Made by a program: the position numbers and the translations under genes
Notes under the pieces: model-generated
Seen by the model: the letters and a program-made list of their open reading frames with translations, nothing else
Database searches by the model: none
What the model was told of the DNA's origin: nothing
Source: Paenibacillus silvae
Lineage (GTDB): Bacteria > Bacillota > Bacilli > Paenibacillales > Paenibacillaceae
Assembly (NCBI RefSeq): GCF_014639235.1
Contig: NZ_BMFU01000020.1
Location: forward strand, 1 to 63,911
DNA: 63,911 bases
Direction: 5' to 3'
Shown: positions 49,117-57,210 of the stretch, piece by piece
Numbering within the stretch: the first letter of the stretch is position 1
How the letters are laid out: each line of letters starts with the position of its first letter

Positions 49117-50580
49117 TTACGCGCTTGTCACCTGTGCCAGCAAACGCTGGGTGACCGTGTCTCTGCCAAGCAGTACAATCGTCTGATTCAGATCACGTCC
49201 ATGAGTCTGTCCCGTCAAGGCCACACGGATTGGCATAAAGAGCTGTTTGCCCTTAAAGCCTGTTTCCTTCTGCACTTCCTTGATCAACGCAGCCATTTTA
49301 CTCGGTGTGAATTCGTCGCTCTCCTGTACCTTGTCAGCAAATGCCTTCAGCACCGTTGGTACCTGCTCTTCAGCAAGAACCGCAGCTCCTTCACTCTCCA
49401 GCACAACCTCCGAACGGAAGAACACTTCCGACAGTTCTACGATATCGGATGCCGCATTCATCTGCTCCTGATATAGATGTACGAGGGAATATGCCCATTC
49501 TTTTTGCTCCGCGGACAGCTCGGCAGGAAGACGTCCTGCTTTTTGCAGATGCGGGATCGCCATCTCTGCAATGCGCGCAGGATCAGCATGTTTGATGTAA
49601 TGGTTGTTCAGATGCGCCAGCTTGTGCGTATCAAAGACAGCCGGGCTCTTGGACAGACGCTTTGTATCAAAGATGGAGATCAGCTGCTCCTGTGAAAAGA
49701 TTTCCTCTTCTCCTTCCGGCGACCAGCCAAGCAGGGAGATAAAGTTGAACATCGCTTCGGGCAGATAGCCCAGCTGATCATACTGTTCAATAAACTGGAT
49801 GACGGATTCATCCCGTTTACTCAGTTTTTTGTGATTTTCGTTCACAATCAGCGTCATATGACCAAATTGCGGAGGCTCCCAGCCAAGCGCTTCATAGATC
49901 ATCAGCTGACGCGGGGTGTTGGAGATATGATCCTCCCCACGCAATACGTGGGAGATCTTCATCAAGTGATCGTCCACAGCAACCGCATAGTTGTACGTGG
50001 GAATGCCGTCCTTTTTCACAATGACAAAGTCGCCTGATTCCTTACTGTTGAACGAAATCGTACCTTTGACCATGTCGTCGAATGTATATGTGCGGTCTGC
50101 CGGTACACGGAAACGAATGCTCGCCACGCGGCCTTCCGCTTCAAATGCTTCAATCTGCTCCGGTGTCAGGTCACGGTGCTTGCCGGAATAACGCGGGGTT
50201 TCTCCACGCGCCGACTGCTCTTCGCGCTCCTGTTCCAGCTCTTCTTCCGTGCAGTAGCAGCGGTATGCCAGACCTTTGTCCAGCAGCTCTTGTGTATATT
50301 TGCGATACAGATCGAGACGCTCCGTCTGGCGGTACGGCCCGTAGTCCCCGCCTACATCAATACTCTCATCCCACTCGATGCCGAGCCATTTCAAGTATTT
50401 CAGCTGGCTTTCCTCGCCACCCTCAATGTTGCGTTTCACGTCCGTATCCTCGATACGAATAATGAATTTACCGTTATTATGTTTGGCATACAAGTAGTTA
50501 AACAGCGCCGTACGGGCATTCCCGATATGCAGGTGTCCCGTTGGGCTCGGTGCGTAGCGCACCCGAATTTCTGCGCTCAT
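49117..50580 (-). CDS. gltX: Glutamyl-tRNA synthetase
   Basis: This 487-aa class I enzyme charges tRNA-Glu and, in organisms that use the amidotransferase route, tRNA-Gln. HIGH-type HLHIG is at 16-20 and KLSKR at 252-256. Zinc-like 'CYCTEEELE' segment at about 108-116 is retained partly. Ribosome binding site GGAGGGG precedes the ATG. Co-transcribed with ispD-ispF. Confidence 0.97.
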   Translation of the reverse strand: MSAEIRVRYAPSPTGHLHIGNARTALFNYLYAKHNNGKFIIRIEDTDVKRNIEGGEESQLKYLKWLGIEWDESIDVGGDYGPYRQTERLDLYRKYTQELLDKGLAYRCYCTEEELEQEREEQSARGETPRYSGKHRDLTPEQIEAFEAEGRVASIRFRVPADRTYTFDDMVKGTISFNSKESGDFVIVKKDGIPTYNYAVAVDDHLMKISHVLRGEDHISNTPRQLMIYEALGWEPPQFGHMTLIVNENHKKLSKRDESVIQFIEQYDQLGYLPEAMFNFISLLGWSPEGEEEIFSQEQLISIFDTKRLSKSPAVFDTHKLAHLNNHYIKHADPARIAEMAIPHLQKAGRLPAELSAEQKEWAYSLVHLYQEQMNAASDIVELSEVFFRSEVVLESEGAAVLAEEQVPTVLKAFADKVQESDEFTPSKMAALIKEVQKETGFKGKQLFMPIRVALTGQTHGRDLNQTIVLLGRDTVTQRLLAQVTSA

Positions 50581-50613
50581 ATGATCCCCTCCGTCTCTAA
50601 TTCGTTGATGATA

Positions 50614-51090
50614 TCACACACGTACCAGGCACACAACCGATTGGGCTGCAATGCCCTCTCCCCGTCCAGGGAACCCGAGCTGCTCTGTCGTTGTTGCCTT
50701 CACGTTCACTTGTGTCACATCGGCTTCCAGCGCCTTCGCAATCACTTCAGCCATCTGCGGAATATAAGGTGCCATCTTGGGCTTCTGGGCAATAATCGTT
50801 GAATCAATATTACCGAGCTTATAGCCGCGATCCTTCACGAGCTGCCATACATGCTCCAGCAGTTTCAAGCTGTCCGCATCTTTAAATTCCGGATCGGTAT
50901 CCGGGAAATGCTTGCCGATATCCCCCAGTGCAAGTGCACCAAGAATTGCATCACTGATCGCATGCAGCAGCACGTCTGCGTCCGAGTGGCCCAACAGTCC
51001 TTTTTCATAAGGAATCGTTACCCCGCCAATAATGCACGGTCTTCCCTCTACCAGCTGGTGCACGTCAAATCCTTGTCCTACACGTATCAT
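50614..51090 (-). CDS. ispF: 2-C-methyl-D-erythritol 2,4-cyclodiphosphate synthase
   Basis: This 158-aa enzyme of the MEP isoprenoid pathway begins MIRVGQGFDVHQL with zinc ligands Asp9 and His11 and His43 in 'LLHAISDAILGALALGDIG'. The C-terminal 'TTTEQLGFPGRGEGIAAQ' is the substrate-binding loop. Its ATG overlaps the ispD stop by four bases (ATGA). Confidence 0.96.
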   Translation of the reverse strand: MIRVGQGFDVHQLVEGRPCIIGGVTIPYEKGLLGHSDADVLLHAISDAILGALALGDIGKHFPDTDPEFKDADSLKLLEHVWQLVKDRGYKLGNIDSTIIAQKPKMAPYIPQMAEVIAKALEADVTQVNVKATTTEQLGFPGRGEGIAAQSVVCLVRV

Positions 51091-51779
51091 CGCTTCTTCT
51101 CTCCCCCAAGCCAAAACGCGGCATACTGTAAATCTTCAGGCGTCGTTAGTTTGATGTTGGTGTAACTGCCTTCCACAACCTTGACCGACATTCCCTGGCG
51201 CTCGGCCAGCATGGCATCATCCGTTCCCAGAAACCCGTCCCGCTCTGCCGTATCGTAAGCTTCCAGCAAGGAAGAAAGACGAAAAGCCTGCGGGGTTTGA
51301 ATGCTCCACAGACTGCTGCGGTCCGGCGTTGCTGTAACGATGCCATCCGCGTTCACTTGTTTAATCGTATCCTTCACCGGCACGGCCAGCACAGCTCCTC
51401 CGCCTGAAGCGGCGGCAGCCATGCAGTTCCTGATCTGCTCACGGTGCACAAAAGGACGTACCCCGTCGTGAACGAGCACCCAATCGGTTCCTAACGCCCG
51501 CAGGCCTTCATGGACCGAATGCTGTCTCTCTTTCCCTCCGGGGATTACGCGGACACGCGATTCCAGCTGGTATTCTTTTACCCATTCCAGGCATCGTTCA
51601 ACATCTGCAGCACCCGTAACCAGAACCATCTCGCGAATCTCGTCCAGCGCCGCAAATACTTCAAGCGTATGTATGAAAACGGGCTTGTCCTGCAGCAGCA
51701 GAAATTGTTTGCTCTCGGTTGTGCCCATACGGGTTCCCCGGCCTGCCGCTACAATGACAACGCCCCAACCTTTATCCAT
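51087..51779 (-). CDS. ispD: 2-C-methyl-D-erythritol 4-phosphate cytidylyltransferase
   Basis: This 230-aa enzyme transfers CMP to MEP. The glycine-rich CTP loop 'VIVAAGRGTRMG' (about 8-19) and the 'VHDGVRPFV' motif are visible. Gene order ispD-ispF-gltX is as in B. subtilis and translation of ispF is coupled. Confidence 0.96.
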   Translation of the reverse strand: MDKGWGVVIVAAGRGTRMGTTESKQFLLLQDKPVFIHTLEVFAALDEIREMVLVTGAADVERCLEWVKEYQLESRVRVIPGGKERQHSVHEGLRALGTDWVLVHDGVRPFVHREQIRNCMAAAASGGGAVLAVPVKDTIKQVNADGIVTATPDRSSLWSIQTPQAFRLSSLLEAYDTAERDGFLGTDDAMLAERQGMSVKVVEGSYTNIKLTTPEDLQYAAFWLGGEKKR

Positions 51780-51881
51780 GCCGCAATCCCTGCCTTGTCT
51801 GTCAGTTTATCGTCTGGAGTCTATAATTCATAATACATCACCTATTATAACTCATTACGATACACTACTCATCATACCCCT

Positions 51882-52967
51882 TTATTGGGCTTTTTCCAAC
51901 AGTTTCGGCTTGGCAAATATCATTCGTCCCGCAGATGTCTGCAGCACACTGGTCACCAGCACTTCCATCATCATGCCGATATACTCCCGTCCACCTTCAA
52001 CCACAATCATGGTACCATCGTCCAGATAGGCTACACCTTGTCCGTGCTCCTTGCCATCCTTGATAATCTGCACCATAATCTCTTCTCCTGGCAGTACTAC
52101 CGGCTTCACCGCATTGGCCAGATCATTGATGTTCAACACCGATACCCCTTGTAGCTCACACACTTTGTTCAGGTTGAAGTCATTGGTCACGACCTTGCCC
52201 TGCAATACCTTGGCAAGTTTCACCAGTTTGCTGTCTACCTCGGAGATTTCTTCGAAATCCCCTTCATAGATCAATACCTGCACATCAAGCTCCTTCTGGA
52301 TTTTGTTCAAAATGTCCAGTCCGCGCCGCCCGCGGTTCCGCTTGAGCAGATCCGATGAATCCGCGATATGCTGCAGCTCCTCCAGCACAAATTCAGGAAT
52401 GACAATCGTTCCCTCAATGAAACCGGTCTTGCAGATATCCGCAATTCGTCCATCAATGATGACGCTGGTGTCCAAAATTTTATGCTCTTCCATGCGTCGT
52501 TCCTCGTCCACTTCAGGATGGCCCCATCGTCCCGACTTCCAGAATGCCCCCAGATCGTCTTTCTTGGCCATAGCCAGACTGTACCCTGAATAAGCAGCAA
52601 TGGCAGTCAGCCCCACCTGCAGCACCTCTCCTGCGGTTCCCAGCCAGGCAAGGCAAGGGTACAGCAGCAAAGCAGCCAGAAGCCCGGCCACGATGCCTGC
52701 CGCACCAGCAGCCAGCTCGTTCATCGGTATTTTAGCCAGGGAATCAATCCCGCTATGCAGTCTGTTTGCCATCATGGTGCCGCCAATTGTACATACGGAC
52801 ATAAAAAGTACCGCTCCCAGCAGTGTAGATACACCAGCCCCCAGCAATCCTGCTGACTGAATCCATTCGGCCATCCAGGGAATGGACCTGCCTGCCAGAT
52901 GATAAGCCGTGTACCCGAACCATGCGCCGCACAATCCAGTAAAAGTTAAAATGCCTTTTCTCCACAT
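51882..52967 (-). CDS. yacL: Membrane PIN-TRAM domain protein (YacL family)
   Basis: This 361-aa protein has four N-terminal membrane segments (about residues 5-25, 40-62, 85-108, 112-135), a PIN nuclease-like domain with the first acidic residue Asp166 in 'ILDTSVIIDGRI', and a C-terminal TRAM domain (about 298-355, 'GEEIMVQIIKDGKEHGQGVAYLDDGTMIVVE'). PIN-TRAM proteins are thought to act on RNA at the membrane, but the substrate is unknown. Start ATG (MWRKGIL) lies behind GAGGAGGTG. It is divergent from the small plus-strand ORF. Confidence 0.88.
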   Translation of the reverse strand: MWRKGILTFTGLCGAWFGYTAYHLAGRSIPWMAEWIQSAGLLGAGVSTLLGAVLFMSVCTIGGTMMANRLHSGIDSLAKIPMNELAAGAAGIVAGLLAALLLYPCLAWLGTAGEVLQVGLTAIAAYSGYSLAMAKKDDLGAFWKSGRWGHPEVDEERRMEEHKILDTSVIIDGRIADICKTGFIEGTIVIPEFVLEELQHIADSSDLLKRNRGRRGLDILNKIQKELDVQVLIYEGDFEEISEVDSKLVKLAKVLQGKVVTNDFNLNKVCELQGVSVLNINDLANAVKPVVLPGEEIMVQIIKDGKEHGQGVAYLDDGTMIVVEGGREYIGMMMEVLVTSVLQTSAGRMIFAKPKLLEKAQ

Positions 52968-53076
52968 GAGTTCCTGCACCTCCTCAATCAATCTTTATCT
53001 TCATATCCAGTATGATCCAATTCCCGAAAAGCTAATCCCGTCCGCAAGAACTTTTTGGAAATGTTGCATTCGTCAG

Positions 53077-53106
53077 TTGAAAGTAAGACTTTTATTGGCA
53101 TATAAT
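53077..53106 (+). promoter_or_regulatory. sigma-A promoter of the plus-strand ORF
   Basis: TTGAAA (53077-53082), 18-bp spacer, TATAAT (53101-53106). It lies 34 bp before the ORF start. Confidence 0.75.
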
Positions 53107-53139
53107 GAATTCAATTCATATCCAGAGGTGAGTGGCAAA

Positions 53140-53535
53140 ATGAGTACGCTAAGTTTACAGGCTTTTCAGGATCAAGTTTCGGAACTGCTGCTGCGCCATC
53201 GCAGCCTGATTGATGTACTGTCCAAAACGGGACAAGCCGGAGCCTCTGTTAACCGCGCTGTGTCCAAAGCCATTACCGAATGCGGCTGCATTGAGCTGCA
53301 CGCCACCAAACAGCAGTACGCCCCCGAAAGTGGTATATCTCAAGCCAAGGGTTCGCTGGAAACACATGTGGAAGGTGAATTGTGTGAAAATTGCAAAGAG
53401 GTCATCAGTTCCGAATTAGGGCGGAACCTGTTCTATATGTCAGCACTCTGCAATCTGCTGGACATTAACATGGAAGAGGTTGTGAATCACGAATCACAGA
53501 AATGTTCGACGCTTGGCATGTTCAACTTGTCTTAG
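53140..53535 (+). CDS. Hypothetical protein, 131 aa, with MazG-like C-terminal part
   Basis: I cannot name the function. The ATG has GAGGTGAG as ribosome binding site and a clear promoter upstream. The N-terminal half is helical ('QDQVSELLLRHRSLIDVLSK'), then 'ECGCIELHATKQQ' and, in the middle, 'CENCKEV'. The C-terminal 'SSELGRNLFYMSALCNLLDI' resembles the helix of MazG-type pyrophosphohydrolases, but no E-x-x-E metal motif is complete. From memory, similar proteins in Paenibacillus are listed as DUF1573 proteins; unverified. It is flanked by genes reading the other way and has its own terminator, so it is a single-gene unit. Confidence 0.75.
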   Translation: MSTLSLQAFQDQVSELLLRHRSLIDVLSKTGQAGASVNRAVSKAITECGCIELHATKQQYAPESGISQAKGSLETHVEGELCENCKEVISSELGRNLFYMSALCNLLDINMEEVVNHESQKCSTLGMFNLS

Positions 53536-53585
53536 CTCCATGATTATATACTCGGTTGGTTATGTATCAGCATAAGCCACACAGC

Positions 53586-53627
53586 AAAAAGCACGTACTC
53601 TCCGTTCAGGAAAAGTACGTGCTTTTT
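53586..53627. terminator. Bidirectional terminator between the plus-strand ORF and pssA
   Basis: AAAAAGCACGTACT and AGTACGTGCTTTTT pair perfectly across a 14-nt loop, with a T-run on either side. It serves two convergent genes. Confidence 0.92.
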
Positions 53628-53668
53628 GTGTTTCGTGATTTGTTAAGCTCGTGTACAACTCGCATAAG

Positions 53669-54397
53669 TTAGCTGTCGGAGCGGGAAGATTTCTCTCCCT
53701 TGCGTTTTTTGGCACGATTGCGAGAAGCCGCGATTCGTACACTGTGCTTCATTCCATACAAGGCATACAGCACGAGCGGAATAAAAATCAGCTTGGACAG
53801 CTGATCCGGGAAAAGGAGAGCCAGCCCGACCGCCAGCAGTATAACCCACGGGGCGATCCAGATCGCCTTTCGAGGCAGTCCGACCTTTTTGAAATTGGGA
53901 TATTTCAGCGAGCTTACCATCAGATATGATAACAGCAGCGTAGCAATCATCATGGAGATGGGGCCGATATCCTTATGGAAAAGGGAGAGCGTTGCAAGTA
54001 CGCCACCCGCGGCCGGAATCGGTAAACCTGTGAAATACCCGGGAATGCCCGGCCGTACATTAAATCTCGCCAGACGTATGGCTCCGCAGATTGGAAAAGC
54101 AGCCGTTGCAATCCAGGCGAAGATGGGCGTTGCATCCTGGAATGACACCATAAAAATAATCAGGGCCGGTGCTGCACCAAAAGAAACCATATCCGACAAG
54201 GAGTCCAGCTCCTTGCCAAATTCGCTTTGCGCATTCAATGCCCGGGCTACCCGTCCATCCAGACCATCCAACAGCATCGCAATGATAACCAAAATCGCAG
54301 CCAGGCTGTATTTTTCGTTGATTGCAAGCAAGATGGCCAGCATTCCAAGAAACAGATTACCCAGGGTAAAGAGATTTGGAATGAATCTGGTTAACAT
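53669..54397 (-). CDS. pssA: CDP-diacylglycerol-serine O-phosphatidyltransferase
   Basis: This 242-aa integral membrane enzyme makes phosphatidylserine from CDP-diacylglycerol and serine. The CDP-alcohol phosphotransferase signature D-G-x2-A-R-x8-G-x3-D-x3-D reads exactly (DGRVARALNAQSEFGKELD, then SLSD). Six or so membrane segments follow the amphipathic start 'MLTRFIPNLFTLGNLFLGM'. The C-terminal tail is short and basic (NRAKKRKGEKSSRSDS). It lies 41 bp after disA, so it is likely co-transcribed with it; in B. subtilis pssA is elsewhere. Confidence 0.92.
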   Translation of the reverse strand: MLTRFIPNLFTLGNLFLGMLAILLAINEKYSLAAILVIIAMLLDGLDGRVARALNAQSEFGKELDSLSDMVSFGAAPALIIFMVSFQDATPIFAWIATAAFPICGAIRLARFNVRPGIPGYFTGLPIPAAGGVLATLSLFHKDIGPISMMIATLLLSYLMVSSLKYPNFKKVGLPRKAIWIAPWVILLAVGLALLFPDQLSKLIFIPLVLYALYGMKHSVRIAASRNRAKKRKGEKSSRSDS

Positions 54398-54438
54398 GTT
54401 GTTTCACCTCATCCATTAGAAGCCTATACAGGCGGTTC

Positions 54439-55515
54439 CTACATCTGTCTGTCAATAAACATCTGCTCCTGCAGACGTTTGAGTCCTTCCTTGATGGTAC
54501 GGGCACGAACTTCACCAATGCCATCCACCTCATCAAGCTCCTCGATTGTAGCGGTAATGACGTGAGGCAGCTGTTCGAATTGATCCACCAGGTTATGAAT
54601 AATGACATTAGGCAGACGAGGGATCTTATTTAATACCCGGTAACCGCGAGGTGCAACCGAATCCTCGGAAGTTGCTGCCGATGAAGGATAACCCAGCAGA
54701 CGTACGATATGGTGCGCATCCAGCAGCTCTTCATCCGACAATCTTTTCAGCCCTCCGATAATCTCGCGAATCTTGTCATCACTGTCGTCTCGGGCATAAT
54801 CCTTGTACAGCAGCCAGGCTTCTTCCTCTGTTGTACCAACAAGCTCCTCCATCTGCATGGAGATGAGTCGTCCCTCATTGCCCAGTTCATCAATATATCG
54901 TTCAATCTCCGTTTTGATCCGCAGCACCATCTCGGTGCGTTGAATGACATTGACCACCTCTGGAATCGTAACCAGTTCCTCGAATTCAGAGGCGCTCAGA
55001 TTGGTGAGGGATTGCGTCAACACAGCTTTATATTTTTCGAGCGTTTGAATCGCCTGATTGGCTTTGGTCAAAATAACCCCGATTTCCTTGAGTGAATATC
55101 GAAGCGTTCCCTGGTACAGCGTAATAATATTCCGGCGCTGCGAGATAGACACAACCAGCTTGCCAGTCTGCTTCGCCACTCGTTCGGCCGTCCGGTGACG
55201 AATGCCTGTCTCTGACGAAGAGATCGAGGAATCCGGGATCAGCTGTGTGTTGGCATACAAAATCCGCTTCAGATCCTCACTCAGAATAATCGCACCATCC
55301 ATTTTGGCAAGCTCATACAGGTAGTTTGGCGAGAAATCACAATTAATCGAAAATCCTCCATCCACCACTTCCATTACTTCAGGGCTGTATCCTACAACAA
55401 GCAGTGCGCCTGTCTTGGCGCGCAGCACATTTTCCAGACCTTCGCGGAAAGGTGTACCTGGTGCGATCAGCCTTAACAAATCATTCATATTGTCCAGTTG
55501 GCTTGAATCCTTCAT
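54439..55515 (-). CDS. disA: Diadenylate cyclase / DNA integrity scanning protein DisA
   Basis: This 358-aa protein makes cyclic di-AMP and scans DNA for branched structures. The DAC domain has DGA at 73-75 and RHR at 106-108, the two catalytic motifs. A helical linker follows, and the C-terminus has helix-hairpin-helix repeats ('ELDEVDGIGEVRARTIKEGLKRL'). It lies 13 bp after radA, whose product interacts with DisA in B. subtilis. Confidence 0.96.
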   Translation of the reverse strand: MKDSSQLDNMNDLLRLIAPGTPFREGLENVLRAKTGALLVVGYSPEVMEVVDGGFSINCDFSPNYLYELAKMDGAIILSEDLKRILYANTQLIPDSSISSSETGIRHRTAERVAKQTGKLVVSISQRRNIITLYQGTLRYSLKEIGVILTKANQAIQTLEKYKAVLTQSLTNLSASEFEELVTIPEVVNVIQRTEMVLRIKTEIERYIDELGNEGRLISMQMEELVGTTEEEAWLLYKDYARDDSDDKIREIIGGLKRLSDEELLDAHHIVRLLGYPSSAATSEDSVAPRGYRVLNKIPRLPNVIIHNLVDQFEQLPHVITATIEELDEVDGIGEVRARTIKEGLKRLQEQMFIDRQM

Positions 55516-55528
55516 CTTGTTATGCCCC

Positions 55529-56896
55529 CTAATCTAAAGCAACCGCTAGTGCATCTGCCACGGTATTCACACCGATCAGTTGTATCCCGCGAGGATGTTT
55601 CCAGCCCTTTAAGCTTTTTTCTGGTAAAATAACTCGTTTGAAGCCCAGCTTGGCGGCTTCTTTCACACGCTGTTCTGCCCTGGATACGGCACGAACCTCA
55701 CCTGTCAGGCCAATCTCGCCAAAGATAACATCATCCGGCTTGGTTGGCACATCTCTAAGGCTGGAGGCAATGCTGATAGCCACTGCAAGATCGACAGCCG
55801 GCTCATCCAGCCTTACCCCTCCAGCTACGTTCAGGTATGCATCCTGTGTTTGCAGGAACATGCCCATACGTTTCTCCAGTACAGCGATAATCAGATTGAG
55901 CCTGTGATGATCGATGCCTGTTGCCATACGGCGTGGAGAAGGAAAGTGCGTGGTTGAAATCAATGCCTGCAGCTCCACCAGCATCGGTCTTGTGCCTTCC
56001 ATACTGGCTACAACGGTAGAACCCGCTACCCCGAGCGGACGTTCCGATAAAAACAATTCGGAGGGATTACCGACTTCACGAAGGCCGTCCTCCCCCATTT
56101 CAAATATGCCAATCTCGTTGGTGGAACCGAAACGATTCTTGACTGCACGAAGGAGGCGATATGTATGATGCCGCTCTCCTTCAAAATAAAGCACACAGTC
56201 CACCATATGCTCCAGCATGCGGGGGCCGGCGATGGCACCTTCTTTGGTAACATGCCCTACAAGCACTGTTGCAATGCCTCGGCCTTTTGCAATCCGCATA
56301 AATCTGGACGTACATTCCCTTACCTGGGCTACACTTCCGGGTGCACTGGTAACTTCGGGCAAATATACTGTCTGAATGGAATCAATGACAAGAAAATGCG
56401 GCTGGATCTGATCCACCGCTTCCTCGATCCGTTCCATATTCGTTTCACACAGCACATACAGCTCCGGCGAGAGCGCACCCAGACGGTCGGCCCGCAATTT
56501 TGTCTGCTTCACGGATTCCTCTCCGGACACATACAGCACACGCAGACCGGAATGAGTCAGTGCGTGAGACGTCTGTAACATCAATGTCGATTTTCCGATT
56601 CCCGGATCGCCTCCCACCAGCACAAGCGAACCTGGCACAATACCGCCACCCAATACACGGTTAAGCTCTCCGATTCCCGTTTGTACACGCGGCTCCTGAC
56701 CGCTATCTATATCTATGATAGGAAGCGGTTTATCTTTACTGTCAAACAGAGGAGAATTTCTCCCTTGTGTTTTGACCACCGTTTCAGTCTCTTCTATCAT
56801 TGAATTCCAGGACTGGCAGCCAGGACATTTTCCGTACCATTTGGGGGCTTCATAGCCGCATTCTGTACATTGAAACTTGGTTTTTACTTTGGCCAC
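55529..56896 (-). CDS. radA: DNA repair protein RadA
   Basis: This 455-aa protein has an N-terminal zinc finger (C10, C13, C24, C27), a RecA-like ATPase with Walker A GGDPGIGKST (95-104), the KNRFG motif ('VKNRFGSTNEIGIFEM') and a Lon-like C-terminal domain. It helps branch migration in recombination. It starts at GTG behind AGGAG (7 nt). Paired with disA as in other bacilli. Confidence 0.95.
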   Translation of the reverse strand: MAKVKTKFQCTECGYEAPKWYGKCPGCQSWNSMIEETETVVKTQGRNSPLFDSKDKPLPIIDIDSGQEPRVQTGIGELNRVLGGGIVPGSLVLVGGDPGIGKSTLMLQTSHALTHSGLRVLYVSGEESVKQTKLRADRLGALSPELYVLCETNMERIEEAVDQIQPHFLVIDSIQTVYLPEVTSAPGSVAQVRECTSRFMRIAKGRGIATVLVGHVTKEGAIAGPRMLEHMVDCVLYFEGERHHTYRLLRAVKNRFGSTNEIGIFEMGEDGLREVGNPSELFLSERPLGVAGSTVVASMEGTRPMLVELQALISTTHFPSPRRMATGIDHHRLNLIIAVLEKRMGMFLQTQDAYLNVAGGVRLDEPAVDLAVAISIASSLRDVPTKPDDVIFGEIGLTGEVRAVSRAEQRVKEAAKLGFKRVILPEKSLKGWKHPRGIQLIGVNTVADALAVALD

Positions 56897-57086
56897 TTCA
56901 GCACTCCTAAAAATTTATTTTATTACAGCATTTTGCATTATTCGACGGTTATTTCTATCTCACCCTGACATTTAGGGTTACTAAAAGTTTACCATTGTTT
57001 GAGATTTTTCGTAAAGGATTATCGCAAACTTTACACATCATTGTAGTCCTTATTGTTACATCCCGATCACATATTAAGCTTAAACC

Positions 57087-57116
57087 AAAAAAAACTCCCC
57101 AGCCAGAGCCGGGGAG
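57087..57116 (-). terminator. Terminator after clpC
   Basis: Minus-strand CTCCCC and GGGGAG pair (further G-C pairs inside) and are followed by eight Ts. It separates the ctsR operon from radA. Confidence 0.9.
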
Positions 57117-57127
57117 GATCAAACTAG

Positions 57128-57159
57128 TCTGCACAGCTGATGTTATTCAGCTGTGCAGA
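57128..57159. repeat. 13-bp perfect hairpin between clpC and its terminator
   Basis: TCTGCACAGCTGA and TCAGCTGTGCAGA pair across 6 nt. No T-run follows. It lies between the clpC stop and the terminator and may stabilise the mRNA 3' end. The rest of the 56897-57086 gap holds no convincing promoter; a TTTACG-N18-TAAACT is a weak candidate for radA. Confidence 0.8.
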
Positions 57160-57210
57160 ACTCATATTTATTGAATTTCAATTTCCTCTTTACCGAGTTG
57201 AATTGAATTA

